Shown one piece after another: positions 42,391 through 51,898 of a stretch of 64,000 nt of DNA. The stretch is from Gemmatimonadota bacterium (lineage in GTDB: Bacteria > JAAXHH01): NCBI GenBank assembly GCA_026706345.1, contig JAPOYX010000023.1, positions 76,975-140,974 of the forward strand. Direction: 5' to 3'. The notes beneath the pieces were generated by a model, which was not told the origin of the DNA, ran no database searches, and saw only the letters and a list, made by a program, of their open reading frames with translations. Position 1 is the first letter of the stretch, and each line of letters begins with the position of its first letter. The position numbers and the translations under genes are program-made.

Positions 42391-45300
42391 TTACACCGCC
42401 ACAACCGTCTCCGTATCCCCGGCTTCCAACGCATTCATATACGCTAGGATCAAATCCTTCGTACGGTAGAATCCGTAGGTCTGCTCATCGTCTCGTCGAA
42501 CGATATTAAAAGTGTCGAGAACATATCCTGCGTCGTCCCGGGAAAGGCCATATAGAAGGAAGTAGAGTGCATCCAAACGGGCCCGCAGGTGCAGGCGTTC
42601 CTCTTTGTTCCAGATGAAGGGTGGTCCGTCGTAGCCTAGTCTGCGAGCGAACGGAGTCATGTCACGGGCTGTGTATGTCAGACGGAGCACATGATCTAAG
42701 ACAATATCGCCTGCCGTATTAACACCAAGTGGAAGGTCGTATCTGGTTCGAGCAATAAAAGGAAGTTGTTCGACGATGTACCAGTTCAGGCTAGTGCCAT
42801 GGATCTTTTGCCTGGCAATGTAGTCCAGGCAGATCGCATTCAAATTCGATACTAAAGCAATCTGACACATAGGCCAATTGTTACACTGGCTTGTCTGCTC
42901 AACAAGTAGAGGAACTTTGTTCCCGAAGCCGGCTAGGGGGACAATCGATGCGATAACTGTTCGCGCGTCTGTAGATCTGGCGATGTCACGAAATCCCAAA
43001 CTGAAGCCACAATTCGTTGGCAGAATCTCCGCAACAATGTTTGACGGAACCCAGTACTGTGTCTGGGGCAAGAAATCTGTTTCGGCGTGTTGAGCTTCAG
43101 TAACTACGTCACTTAGATATGGGTTATGAAGATTCCCAGGATTTACTCTAACAGAACTAGCTCGATGGTCAAATTGCCAGATCATACGGCCTTGGTATAG
43201 TGGTAGATATACATTGTTTCCCCGCTTCCAACGGTTTCCCTGAACAGGATAGAAACCATCTTCTTCAAGTTGCGCGGAAGTCCGGAACAGATTCGAGTCA
43301 TTGGTCATATCAAACATGCGCACATACTTCACCGGCCATGTTCGACACTCCTCGTCACCAGATCGGTCAACCAGTACGGGATGTCGTTCATAGATACCGC
43401 GGGTGATTTCGGCGTCACGGCGGTTTCGAAATACGGGCGCGGTGCCGGTGTTCGGGTTCACTCGCGCGAAGTCGTCGGGAGCCAGCGGGAAGCAACGGTC
43501 CGGATCGTCAATCGTCTCCGCATCGTGGAGGAAGAAAGCGCATTCGGTCTGGTCGAATCGTCGATCATCCCCACCGAAGATGAAGGCGCAGAATTTGAAA
43601 CGGGAATCCACGTCCGGGAAGAAAGGAGGTTGGCTGGTGCCGAGGCGTCTGTTCTCGAAATCGTACAACCCCGATATACGGCCATTCGTGGAAAAGGATT
43701 TGAAGAATGCGGCAGAGGTCTTGTCGGCATAGATGCCCGATGGTGTGAGCAGACCAACCAGCCCACCGGGTTTGACTAGGTTCATCGACCGTTCTACGAA
43801 CAACGAATAGAGGTTGATGTCCCCTCCTCCCAGCAGCGGATACTCGCCCGATGCTCGAATCAGTCGTCCCAGGCTGTCGGCTCGTTCCTTCGCTTCGTCG
43901 AATGCGGACGCCAAGGGATCGCCCGCGGCGCGGAGGCGTTCAATCTCCCTCCTGCGGGCTGCGGCGGTGGGTGCACGGGCCAGATCGGGATCGCGGGTCG
44001 CGAACCACTCCACCTCCTGCAGTTTGATCCGATCCCACGGCGGGTTGCCAATAATGGCGTCGAAACCGCCGTCCGAGCGCACATTCGCCCAGTATTTCCA
44101 CACACCAGGAAATGCGGCCTCCCAGTGGAGGAATCGTTCGCGGTCAGCGAGGTCTCTTGCCTGGTGCCAGAACTCGTTGAACTGGGACCAGTAGCCTTCG
44201 GATTTTGGGGGGACGCTAACATCCAGTTGATCCGGCCCACGACTCAGTAATTCGTACTGGCTTCCCGGATACCACCCGAGTGTGTCTGCCAACGGTCTTT
44301 CTACAGATACAAGTTCTTTTTGTTTCAATCCGGCAGTCAACCAGCGCCTGCTCGTCAGGAAGTCCAGCAGACCTCGCAGGTCCGCCGTGGTTTCCTCCAC
44401 CTGATCGAAGAGCGAAGCCGACTCCCTCACCTCGGAAACGTCCGAGTCGGACATTTCCTCGATCATCTTCATGCTGCTGGTGGCCGCTTCTGCGGCAGCG
44501 ATCACAGTACTGGTAAACATCGTGCCCAGTCTCTCCAGCTCGGAAACAACGTCTCCGACGCGAAACCCGATCAGCGAGTCTCCCCACCGGAGATGGTGGT
44601 CGAGGAAGGACAGCGGTGCCCCGACGGTGAAGCTGTGCAGCCACAGCGACACCTTGGCGAGTTCTACGGTCAACCGATTTTTGTCGACCCCGTAGATGCA
44701 CCGCTTGAGCACCATGCGCCGGATGATCGCCTGATCTGTGAGTTGAGATTCGTCGATGACCCAGTTGGATTCTCCTGCGCGTTGTATGATTTCACCACGT
44801 ATCCGGTCTATCCTGCCGACTAGAGGCGACTCGTACGCTCCATCCAGCCATGTCGGCACGGTCGGGACGTATTCGATCAATTCGGCGACGTAATCGGAAA
44901 GGAAGTCCACCGCGGTAACCAGGAAATGGCCGCTGCCCATTGCCGGGTCCAGTACCTTGAGCTCCAGGACCGCTTCGGCGGGATCGTGTCTGGACAAGGC
45001 GGCTTCCCTGGCATGCCTGGGGCGACGATCTCTCCTGAGCGCATCTGACTTCTCCTCGAAAGCCTTCAGCCGTTCTTCCACCAGTGGTTTCAGCGTGTGT
45101 TCCACGATGAGGTCAACGAGCTCCTGGGGCGTATAGAAACTCCCCGTGTCCCTGCGGGCATAGGAGTTCGGCCGTATAGCCACGCCACCTTCATCGTCCT
45201 GCGCCAACTCGCGTTCCAACAGGCGTTCGTAGATGGATCCAAGTTGCTGCACCGACATGTCGCGGTAGTTGACGAAATGGCGTGTACCGTCGATCTCCCT

Positions 45301-46452
45301 GTGGCTCATGGCATGGATGACGGGGGCGATCACCGCGTCGGGCAGTCGCACGTTTCCGAGCATCGGAGCGGTGTCTTGGGAGAAAAGACCGCCATTGTAC
45401 GGCGGCAATCCGATGGAGGGGTCACCTTGGTCGATCACCCGGAACAGCTCGACGAGGCGGTTGTAGTAGTTCGCCGCGGTACCCGAAAAGGTGTCGCCTT
45501 GAGACATCCGGTCTGCGATGTCGTCGCGGACGCGTTTGCGAAGACCGTAGTCGTCGTACCGCTCGTCGTTCACGGGGAGCAGACCCCGATCCTCGGCGTA
45601 CAGGACGAATAGCAGACGGTACAGGAAGATCAGGGCAGTATTGCGGATTTCTTCCAAATCCCCGGAGGATTCGTTGGTGAATCCATTGACCAGGGCAGGG
45701 AAGACCTCGTCGAAGACTACCTCGGAAAGATCTCGGGCGACCCGCTCCTCGTACCGGCGGCCTTCCGCCAGAGCCGCTTCAAGGAAAGTCGTTGTCGCGC
45801 CTTCGTGAAGTGTGTAGGACTCACGGCGGAACAAAAGAAGGAAGGTCCGCAAGCCGTCGTCGTCACCCGATTGGATCAATTCGGTCAGATTCACCTCGAA
45901 GTAGCCGCTTGCCCGAGGTCTTGCGCGGAAGTCATACAAACGCCAGACTGCACCGTTGGTTAGCATGCCCCAGCGGATCCGCCCGTCTGTAACGCTATCT
46001 GCTGTGGCAAGATATCGAAGGATCTGTCCATGTGGCGTACCGGTTTTCTCGTTGTCGTTACTGTCTCTCTTGTCCAGCGGCAAACCGAAACGCTTGCTTT
46101 CCTGCACAAGAAGTGCATCGAGATAACGATCGTTCGAGTTCGGGCGAGCTGCGGCTGTGGCTTTTGATTCGGCGTCCGTGAAGAGGAGGTGATCGGGGAT
46201 GTCCTCCCCGCCGCTCGTGCCTTGCTGCGGCAAATAGTCCGTCCAACCCAGTGATTCCAGAATAGGGCGAATCAGGTCCTGCTCGGTTGTGGCTTCGTTG
46301 GGTTCGACGGACTGGGAAAGAGCATCTAACAGTTGTCGGATCGTGTCTTTGAAATCGGTAAATGCTTCCGGCTGGGTTGCAGAGGAATTCCAGTCGTCCG
46401 TTTCCTTAATGCCGTCGGTGAGGAAGTATTGAGTGAATAGTTGGCCGGGCAT
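42391..46452 (-). CDS. Type IIG-like restriction enzyme/adenine methyltransferase
   Basis: 1353 aa. An N-terminal region about 1-200 (LDALLVQESKRFGLPLDKRD) looks like the restriction part seen in Eco57I-type enzymes. Methylase motifs follow: FYTPQELVDLIVEHTLK (about 437), SAM motif VLDPAMGSGHFLVT (about 500) and catalytic NPPWDRIK (about 802). The rest (about 950-1353) is the recognition region, ending in FNIVRRDDEQTYGFYRTKD. The protein combines cutting and modification, so no partner is needed. AT-rich only in its 3' third (42391-43200), hinting at recognition-domain exchange. Not BREX PglX: no BREX genes are nearby. Confidence 0.85.
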   Translation of the reverse strand: MPGQLFTQYFLTDGIKETDDWNSSATQPEAFTDFKDTIRQLLDALSQSVEPNEATTEQDLIRPILESLGWTDYLPQQGTSGGEDIPDHLLFTDAESKATAAARPNSNDRYLDALLVQESKRFGLPLDKRDSNDNEKTGTPHGQILRYLATADSVTDGRIRWGMLTNGAVWRLYDFRARPRASGYFEVNLTELIQSGDDDGLRTFLLLFRRESYTLHEGATTTFLEAALAEGRRYEERVARDLSEVVFDEVFPALVNGFTNESSGDLEEIRNTALIFLYRLLFVLYAEDRGLLPVNDERYDDYGLRKRVRDDIADRMSQGDTFSGTAANYYNRLVELFRVIDQGDPSIGLPPYNGGLFSQDTAPMLGNVRLPDAVIAPVIHAMSHREIDGTRHFVNYRDMSVQQLGSIYERLLERELAQDDEGGVAIRPNSYARRDTGSFYTPQELVDLIVEHTLKPLVEERLKAFEEKSDALRRDRRPRHAREAALSRHDPAEAVLELKVLDPAMGSGHFLVTAVDFLSDYVAELIEYVPTVPTWLDGAYESPLVGRIDRIRGEIIQRAGESNWVIDESQLTDQAIIRRMVLKRCIYGVDKNRLTVELAKVSLWLHSFTVGAPLSFLDHHLRWGDSLIGFRVGDVVSELERLGTMFTSTVIAAAEAATSSMKMIEEMSDSDVSEVRESASLFDQVEETTADLRGLLDFLTSRRWLTAGLKQKELVSVERPLADTLGWYPGSQYELLSRGPDQLDVSVPPKSEGYWSQFNEFWHQARDLADRERFLHWEAAFPGVWKYWANVRSDGGFDAIIGNPPWDRIKLQEVEWFATRDPDLARAPTAAARRREIERLRAAGDPLASAFDEAKERADSLGRLIRASGEYPLLGGGDINLYSLFVERSMNLVKPGGLVGLLTPSGIYADKTSAAFFKSFSTNGRISGLYDFENRRLGTSQPPFFPDVDSRFKFCAFIFGGDDRRFDQTECAFFLHDAETIDDPDRCFPLAPDDFARVNPNTGTAPVFRNRRDAEITRGIYERHPVLVDRSGDEECRTWPVKYVRMFDMTNDSNLFRTSAQLEEDGFYPVQGNRWKRGNNVYLPLYQGRMIWQFDHRASSVRVNPGNLHNPYLSDVVTEAQHAETDFLPQTQYWVPSNIVAEILPTNCGFSLGFRDIARSTDARTVIASIVPLAGFGNKVPLLVEQTSQCNNWPMCQIALVSNLNAICLDYIARQKIHGTSLNWYIVEQLPFIARTRYDLPLGVNTAGDIVLDHVLRLTYTARDMTPFARRLGYDGPPFIWNKEERLHLRARLDALYFLLYGLSRDDAGYVLDTFNIVRRDDEQTYGFYRTKDLILAYMNALEAGDTETVVAV

Positions 46453-46543
46453 AGTGATCCATTACAACCAAAGGGAAGACCAGAAGCGTAACGAAACGTA
46501 CTAAAAGGTTATTTCAGCCGGCTTGAATTTCCGTCTGCCACCC

Positions 46544-47389
46544 CTACCGCTCCCACGTCCTCTTCTTATCATCCGCGCAGGTAATGGTCAGCGCCGGCCC
46601 CAACTTGTCGATACTGAGGCGCAGGCTGTCGCCGTCCTGCACGGGACTCAAGGCGTAGTGGTGCGTGCCGGTCGAGACGACGTCGCCGGGCTCGAGGGTG
46701 ACCACAGCGGTCACTTCGGCCAGGACTTCGGGAAGGTGGCGTGCCATTTCCCCGGTGGAGAAGTCGTGCTTGAGGTTGTCGTTGATCCACATCTTCGCGG
46801 GCAGGTCGTTGGCGTCGCCCACCTCGTCGGCCGTGACCAGCGCCGGGCCCATCGGGCCGAAGGTGTGCCAGCTCTTGCCGAGGAAGAAGCCGCCGGGCAA
46901 TCCGCGGGCCGAGACGTCGATGAACTGGGTGTAACCGAAGACGTGGTCCAGGGCCTCGCTCTCGCTGAGCTTGCTGGCCCGCTTGCCGATGACGAGGGCG
47001 AGTTCGGGCTCGAAGTGGAAGACCGAGGCGTCCGTGTCGGGCAGTTCCACGACCGCGTCCTGGCCCATGACGGAGGTGTTGGATTTCAGGAAAGCGTTGA
47101 AGGTCTCCTTGGTGGGATGATCCGGTTCGATGTAGTTCCCTGCCAGGCAAAGCAGTTGTCCCGGACGCGGTAACGGCGCCCGCAAGCTCACTGCGGACAG
47201 CGGCGTACCGGCCTGTCCCTGCGCGGCCTCGGCAATGCGACCGCAGTAAGTGTCCCAGCCGCTGATGACCGCTTCGACCTGGGCCTGGGCACTGGACGCA
47301 CCAGTATCTGAAACCGCGGACGAAACGTCGATGATCGCGTCGTTCTCGATGACGCCCAGGGTATAGTCGTTGTAGTATGCCAGTTTCAC
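46544..47389 (-). CDS. Fumarylacetoacetate hydrolase (FAH) family protein
   Basis: 281 aa. FAH-fold hydrolase/isomerase: LCLAGNYIEPDHPTKE is the active-site entry, FHFEPELALVIGKRASKL carries the metal-binding Glu pair, and SWHTFGPMGPALVTADEVGD and LEPGDVVSTGTHHY complete the family pattern. Members cleave or decarboxylate beta-diketo acids in aromatic or sugar-acid breakdown. GGAGGC precedes the start. GC-rich like the core, it sits between two accessory gene sets. Confidence 0.9.
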   Translation of the reverse strand: MKLAYYNDYTLGVIENDAIIDVSSAVSDTGASSAQAQVEAVISGWDTYCGRIAEAAQGQAGTPLSAVSLRAPLPRPGQLLCLAGNYIEPDHPTKETFNAFLKSNTSVMGQDAVVELPDTDASVFHFEPELALVIGKRASKLSESEALDHVFGYTQFIDVSARGLPGGFFLGKSWHTFGPMGPALVTADEVGDANDLPAKMWINDNLKHDFSTGEMARHLPEVLAEVTAVVTLEPGDVVSTGTHHYALSPVQDGDSLRLSIDKLGPALTITCADDKKRTWER

Positions 47390-47705
47390 GAAAGCCTCCT
47401 GTCTGCGGATGAAATTTGGTTTTTGGCGGAGACCTGACTTCTGTCAGATCAATAGCCGTATTCCATTCTCATGAGAAGTGGGTCGAATCAAGCCTAGATT
47501 TGGTTTCGTGTCAACTCTTATGTATGTACAGGTAACGCCAATGTGGTTCTTGACAATTACTCGACTGTGTTTAATTGAAAATAAACAAGCAATCCATCCA
47601 CAGTTACGACTATATTAGAATAGATCTGAATCATATCGCGTTAGTCCTATCTCGTACCGTTCACCGAGTCGATTTCGAGTCTACAATAGTAGAAGAATCT
47701 AATAC
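47390..47705. promoter_or_regulatory. AT-rich divergent control region (FAH / DUF6338)
   Basis: 316 bp with no gene between divergently transcribed neighbours. TTGACA at 47551-47556 (plus strand) is a consensus -35 box, though its -10 is unclear; a short CTGAC/GTCAG hairpin lies near 47435. Strikingly AT-rich compared with the FAH gene. Confidence 0.4.
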
Positions 47706-48311
47706 ATGAAAATAGTACCCGATCTGGACACTTGGATACTGTTCCTTGTACTAATCGTACCTGGACTCATTTCGATGCATGTGTATCGAATACTGTTTGC
47801 AGCTCGAAAAATCGAGTGGAAAGCCGGTCTGATTCAAGGACTTTTTTACAGCAGTCTCAACCTGGTTGCGTGTTTCCCGATTCTTATCCCAATTCACCAG
47901 ACTGGATTCTGGGAGTCTCACCCATACCTTTACACCGCTGGCTTGATGACCGTTCTTCTAGTACTACCTGTAGCATGGCCCTTCTTGTACAGGTGGCTAA
48001 TCAAATGGAAATGGCTGGCTTCAAAGATCCAGTTGCCGTATGACACAGCATGGGATTTCTTCTTTGAGCGTAGAATCCCTGTATTTGTTCTATTTCAACT
48101 AAAGAACGGGTCTAAAATCGGTGGGTACTATGGACTAAGATCCTATGCAACCTCATTTCCGACCGAAGGCGATATCTACGTCGAAACGGTTTACCGTGTA
48201 GATGAAGAGGGGAAATTTAAAGAACCCATAACCGACACTGATGGAGCGATCATTCGTAAAGACCAATACGATCTGATCGAGTTTTTTAAATCACCGCAGC
48301 AGGAGGATTAG
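47706..48311 (+). CDS. DUF6338-family membrane protein
   Basis: 201 aa. Three hydrophobic segments (about 10-30, 44-62 and 76-95) are followed by a cytosolic domain: PYDTAWDFFFERRIPVFVLF, KNGSKIGGYYGLRSYATSFP and IIRKDQYDLIEFF, the DUF6338 pattern. Function not known. AT-rich and next to a small partner gene 4 bp downstream, in the accessory region; a membrane-acting defence role is possible but unproven. Confidence 0.75.
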   Translation: MKIVPDLDTWILFLVLIVPGLISMHVYRILFAARKIEWKAGLIQGLFYSSLNLVACFPILIPIHQTGFWESHPYLYTAGLMTVLLVLPVAWPFLYRWLIKWKWLASKIQLPYDTAWDFFFERRIPVFVLFQLKNGSKIGGYYGLRSYATSFPTEGDIYVETVYRVDEEGKFKEPITDTDGAIIRKDQYDLIEFFKSPQQED

Positions 48312-48315
48312 TACA

Positions 48316-48534
48316 ATGGCACAGAAAAAAGAAACAAATGGAATCGTTCGGAGACCGGCCCAGCCATTTACTGAGGATAGGGGCGGATATCGACCCCATC
48401 AGAAAGGTTATCAGCCTCTTTCTACTACACCATCGGAACAAAGTCCAACGTCCGAGTCGAGTCCTCCAAAACCACCTGTTGGTGGAACGGGCCAGTCATC
48501 TTCATCGAAAAATTCTACAAGTCACGGCAAGTAG
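48316..48534 (+). CDS. Small Pro/Ser/Thr-rich protein linked to DUF6338
   Basis: 72 aa, polar and probably disordered: RGGYRPHQKGYQPLSTTP and PPKPPVGGTGQSSS. Short GYQP...GGTG proteins accompany DUF6338 genes in other bacteria, to my recollection. CAGCAGGAGG overlapping the end of the previous gene serves as ribosome binding site, so the two are coupled. Convergent with the TonB receptor gene, 10 bp from its stop. Confidence 0.65.
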   Translation: MAQKKETNGIVRRPAQPFTEDRGGYRPHQKGYQPLSTTPSEQSPTSESSPPKPPVGGTGQSSSSKNSTSHGK

Positions 48535-48544
48535 TAAGTGCCTC

Positions 48545-51500
48545 CTAAAACGTATACCGCACCCCGGCCTGCACCTGCCACCGGGACGAGAGGTTGGTGG
48601 TCTGAAATACGTCCTCGCGATCAATCGAACCGTCCTCGTTGGCGTCCCTGACCCGGAGGTCCATGTCCAGCCTGCCCTGTTCGTCGTATCCGTCGAAATT
48701 GAACAGACCGGCGGCGTCGAACCGCACGTAGCGGCTCTGGCCCCAGTCGCTGTTGACCAGGTTGGCCAGGTTCAATACGTCGAGCGTCAATTCGAAGTGA
48801 TGGTTTCGTATTGAAGGCAATTGCTGGATCAGGCGCAGGTCCAACCGGTTCCGCCAGGGGGAACGGCTCGCGTTTCGCTGGACGATGCCGCCCCGGGCCG
48901 CGTGCAGCGCGGGATCTGAATCAATGAAGGCGTCGATTGCCCGCCACTCGTCGCCTGTGACCTCCGCGCTCACATCGCTCCTGCTTGCGGGGATGTAGGC
49001 GAGATCGTTGCCCCGGATGCCGTCGCCATTCACGTCGTCGGAATACATGTAGCTGTACGGATCTCCCGCGCTGCCTTCGTAGAAGACGGAGACGGTCGTG
49101 GCGAGTCCCCGCCCGAATTCGAACTTCCAGGACCCGCTGGCCAGGACCCGGTGCCGGACCTCGAAATCGGACGTGGCGGTCGTCTCGCCGTTGGGGTCGT
49201 CGGTCTCATTGTACTGCCAGTTGGAGATGGCGCGGCTGGACCGCCCGCTGTTGATGTCCTCGGCGTCCTGGAACACGTAGGCCACGCTGCCGAAGAGCCC
49301 GGGAAGAATAGGGGTGTTCTGTCCCTTGCGCAGCCTCAGCGTCAGGTTGACCTGACGGCCCTTGTTTGTATTCTCCAGGAGTATTACGTTGGTGAAGTCC
49401 CCGCTGACCTTATTGCCTCCGTAGTCGGCCCGTCCGTCCGGCGTCCTTCCCGTCGGCCGGCCGTCTGCGCCGATGTTGAGGTTGCGGAAACGTACTTCGT
49501 CGAGGTTGCGGGCCAACAGCACTTCCACCGTGCCGACCAGGTCCAGCGGCAGCCTGCGGTCCAGGGCGAGGTTGGCGCGAAATACCCTAGGCAGCCTGAA
49601 ATCCGGATCGATGACGTTGACCTCCGAGGTCTGGGGCGCGGTGAGACCGCCGTCCAGCGGAAGCGGTTGCGCGAAGGGATCCGCCACGAACGCGGGGACG
49701 TCCTGGTCCCGAAATGTCGCGAGATCGATGCGGGAGAAGTCCACCCCGGTGTTGCTGTAGGCGTTGGAAAGCCAGACGGCCGGCGGAAGACCCGCGAAAA
49801 CGCCGCCGCCGCCGCGGACCTGCGTCCCACGGTCCCCTCCGGCGTCGAAATTGAACCCGAAACGGGGAGACCAGAGCACCTGGCCGCCCGGGGTGCGGTC
49901 CGTCCTGTGGCCGACGAACTGGCTGGAGAAACGGTCGTTGGCCAGGGGTTCGGTCGGAAGGACCGGCACATCGGCCCGCAATCCGAAGTTGAGATTCAGG
50001 CGCGGGCTGACCCTCCAGTTATCCTGGGCGTAGAATCCCAGCTGCACGTAGTCCCACGCGGCGCGTGGCCGTTCGACGCCGGGTACCCTGGAACGACTCA
50101 GGAGGTATCGGGCAGGCGTACCTTGCTCGAAAGCCTCGATACTGTCGAACTCGTAGGCCCCGTAGTAGTCCTGTATGAACAGGTTGTCGAAAGAGATGAA
50201 CTCGTTGTGCGTACCAATCGTTATAGTATGATCCGCCCTGAACAGGTGAAGGTCGTTGGTAAATTCAATAGTGTCCTGGTCCAGCGTATTTGCCTGGGAG
50301 AAGCGCTCCACGCCGAGCCGCACCTCGCCGAGGAACGTGCCGTCCGGTTCTTCGAGATCGATCTGGACCTGGGGGAAGAAAGCTGAAAGCGGCGATCTCT
50401 TGTCCCGCACGCGGCTGTAGGATATCCGCGCTTCATTCGCCAGGCTGCCGGAGAACGTGCTGTTGAGTTGCACGACGGAGGACTGGATGGTGTTGTCGCG
50501 CTTGAACTGGTTGCTGGTCAGCGTAAAGATGGTGCGGCCCCGGCGCAGGCCGTCGTCCAGGTCGCCGGTGACCAGATTGTGGCGCAGCGTGAGCCGGTGC
50601 CTGGACGACAGGTTGACGTCCAGCCGCGCGAAGATCTTTTCGTTCTGCGTATCCTGCGAGAATGGGTTGAATCCGCCGGCGTCGTAACCGTATCTGTCGC
50701 GTGCGATATCCACGATCCGCTGCAGATCCGCCGAGTCTGCCCCAAAGCGTATGGGTTGGCCCGAATCCGCCGGTCCCGCGCTCGAAAGGCTCGAACGTCG
50801 CCTCAGCTCTCCGTTGACGAAGAAGAAGGCCCGGTTCCTGGCCACCGGACCGCCGAGCCTGAAACCGAGCTGGTAGTCGGTGAAGTCTCCGAATTCGTCT
50901 CCGTCCAGGTCGCCGACCAGGGATTCGTTCCGGCCGAACCAGTATACGGAACCCCGGATCCGGTTCGTTCCGCTGCGTGTCACCGCGTTGATAAGGCCGC
51001 CCGCGAAGCCACCGGAACGGACGTCAAAGGGGGCCACCTGCACCTGGAATTCCTCGATAGCGTCGAGGCTGATCGGCTGGGCGCCCACCTGTCCCGTGGG
51101 CAGTCCCTCTCCCGTCAACCCGAAGGCGTCGTTCAGCACCGCGCCGTCTACCTGGAAGTTGTTCAGGCGGTTGTTCTTGCCCGCGATGCTCTGCCCGCCG
51201 GCTTTCGAAGCCGCTTCGGGCGCCAGCCGCGTGTAGTCGTGTATGCTCCGGGCGATGGAGGGCAGCCGGGCAATCTCGTGGGTCGTGACGTGGGTCTCGG
51301 TACCGGTGTTCGATGCGCTGAGCACCTCGTCCCGGTGAGCCGTGACGATGATCTCGCCGGCCTCGATGCCCTCCCTGTCAAGCCGGAAATCCGCACGCAG
51401 ACTCTGGCCCATGGTCAGGGTTACATCCCGGCGGACGGTGGTCTGATACCCGATATAACTGACCCGGATTTCATACGGACCTCCGGTCCTGAGTCCCGCA

Positions 51501-51706
51501 ATGTTGTATCGCCCGTCGGCACGGGAAAACACGCCCGAGGAGACTCCCGTGGGCACGTGCAGGACGACCACGGTGGCGTCGGGGAGCGGCACACCGGTGT
51601 CGTCCAGGATCATGCCGTTGAGCGCCGCGGTCGTAATGCCCTGAGCGAGAGCCAGGGCCGGCTGGATCAGGACGAGGACCAGGAAAGTCCGGCTCGGGAT
51701 TCGCAT
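48545..51706 (-). CDS. TonB-dependent receptor with carboxypeptidase-regulatory-like domain
   Basis: 1053 aa from ATG 51706 (GGAGG upstream). Signal peptide MRIPSRTFLVLVLIQPALA, an N-terminal CarboxypepD_reg-like domain (about 25-110: LNGMILDDTGVPLPDATV), plug domain (about 130-240) and a long beta-barrel ending in WQVQAGVRYTF with the terminal aromatic residue needed for outer-membrane assembly. Resembles OmpA/Oar-type receptors of FCB bacteria. No SusD-like gene is adjacent; ligand unknown. Confidence 0.9.
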   Translation of the reverse strand: MRIPSRTFLVLVLIQPALALAQGITTAALNGMILDDTGVPLPDATVVVLHVPTGVSSGVFSRADGRYNIAGLRTGGPYEIRVSYIGYQTTVRRDVTLTMGQSLRADFRLDREGIEAGEIIVTAHRDEVLSASNTGTETHVTTHEIARLPSIARSIHDYTRLAPEAASKAGGQSIAGKNNRLNNFQVDGAVLNDAFGLTGEGLPTGQVGAQPISLDAIEEFQVQVAPFDVRSGGFAGGLINAVTRSGTNRIRGSVYWFGRNESLVGDLDGDEFGDFTDYQLGFRLGGPVARNRAFFFVNGELRRRSSLSSAGPADSGQPIRFGADSADLQRIVDIARDRYGYDAGGFNPFSQDTQNEKIFARLDVNLSSRHRLTLRHNLVTGDLDDGLRRGRTIFTLTSNQFKRDNTIQSSVVQLNSTFSGSLANEARISYSRVRDKRSPLSAFFPQVQIDLEEPDGTFLGEVRLGVERFSQANTLDQDTIEFTNDLHLFRADHTITIGTHNEFISFDNLFIQDYYGAYEFDSIEAFEQGTPARYLLSRSRVPGVERPRAAWDYVQLGFYAQDNWRVSPRLNLNFGLRADVPVLPTEPLANDRFSSQFVGHRTDRTPGGQVLWSPRFGFNFDAGGDRGTQVRGGGGVFAGLPPAVWLSNAYSNTGVDFSRIDLATFRDQDVPAFVADPFAQPLPLDGGLTAPQTSEVNVIDPDFRLPRVFRANLALDRRLPLDLVGTVEVLLARNLDEVRFRNLNIGADGRPTGRTPDGRADYGGNKVSGDFTNVILLENTNKGRQVNLTLRLRKGQNTPILPGLFGSVAYVFQDAEDINSGRSSRAISNWQYNETDDPNGETTATSDFEVRHRVLASGSWKFEFGRGLATTVSVFYEGSAGDPYSYMYSDDVNGDGIRGNDLAYIPASRSDVSAEVTGDEWRAIDAFIDSDPALHAARGGIVQRNASRSPWRNRLDLRLIQQLPSIRNHHFELTLDVLNLANLVNSDWGQSRYVRFDAAGLFNFDGYDEQGRLDMDLRVRDANEDGSIDREDVFQTTNLSSRWQVQAGVRYTF

Positions 51707-51829
51707 GGCCCGAAACCTCCATGTTCGATAAATCGTTTCACAATTCCGGGAACGTCGGATATAATACCCCTCAAGCCCGAGAACGAAACTGAAAATTTCA
51801 TCCTCTTTCATTGTTCGCGCAAATTCGTC

Positions 51830-51846
51830 CGGTCACATTATGACCG
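51830..51846. promoter_or_regulatory. Inverted repeat between TonB receptor and uxuA
   Basis: CGGTCA-CATTA-TGACCG, a perfect 6-bp inverted repeat with 5-nt spacer, in the divergent intergenic region about 55 bp before uxuA. Could bind a dimeric regulator of either gene. Confidence 0.4.
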
Positions 51847-51898
51847 TCCTCTTGTCGGGACTAACAGGTTGAATGTCAAATAGAAGAAGGAGTCCACC

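Noticed and set aside
42391..46452. BREX PglX or DISARM methylase
   Set aside because: The methylase resembles large adenine methylases, but no brxA/B/C/Z/L or drmA/B/C genes are nearby; a stand-alone type IIG enzyme fits better.
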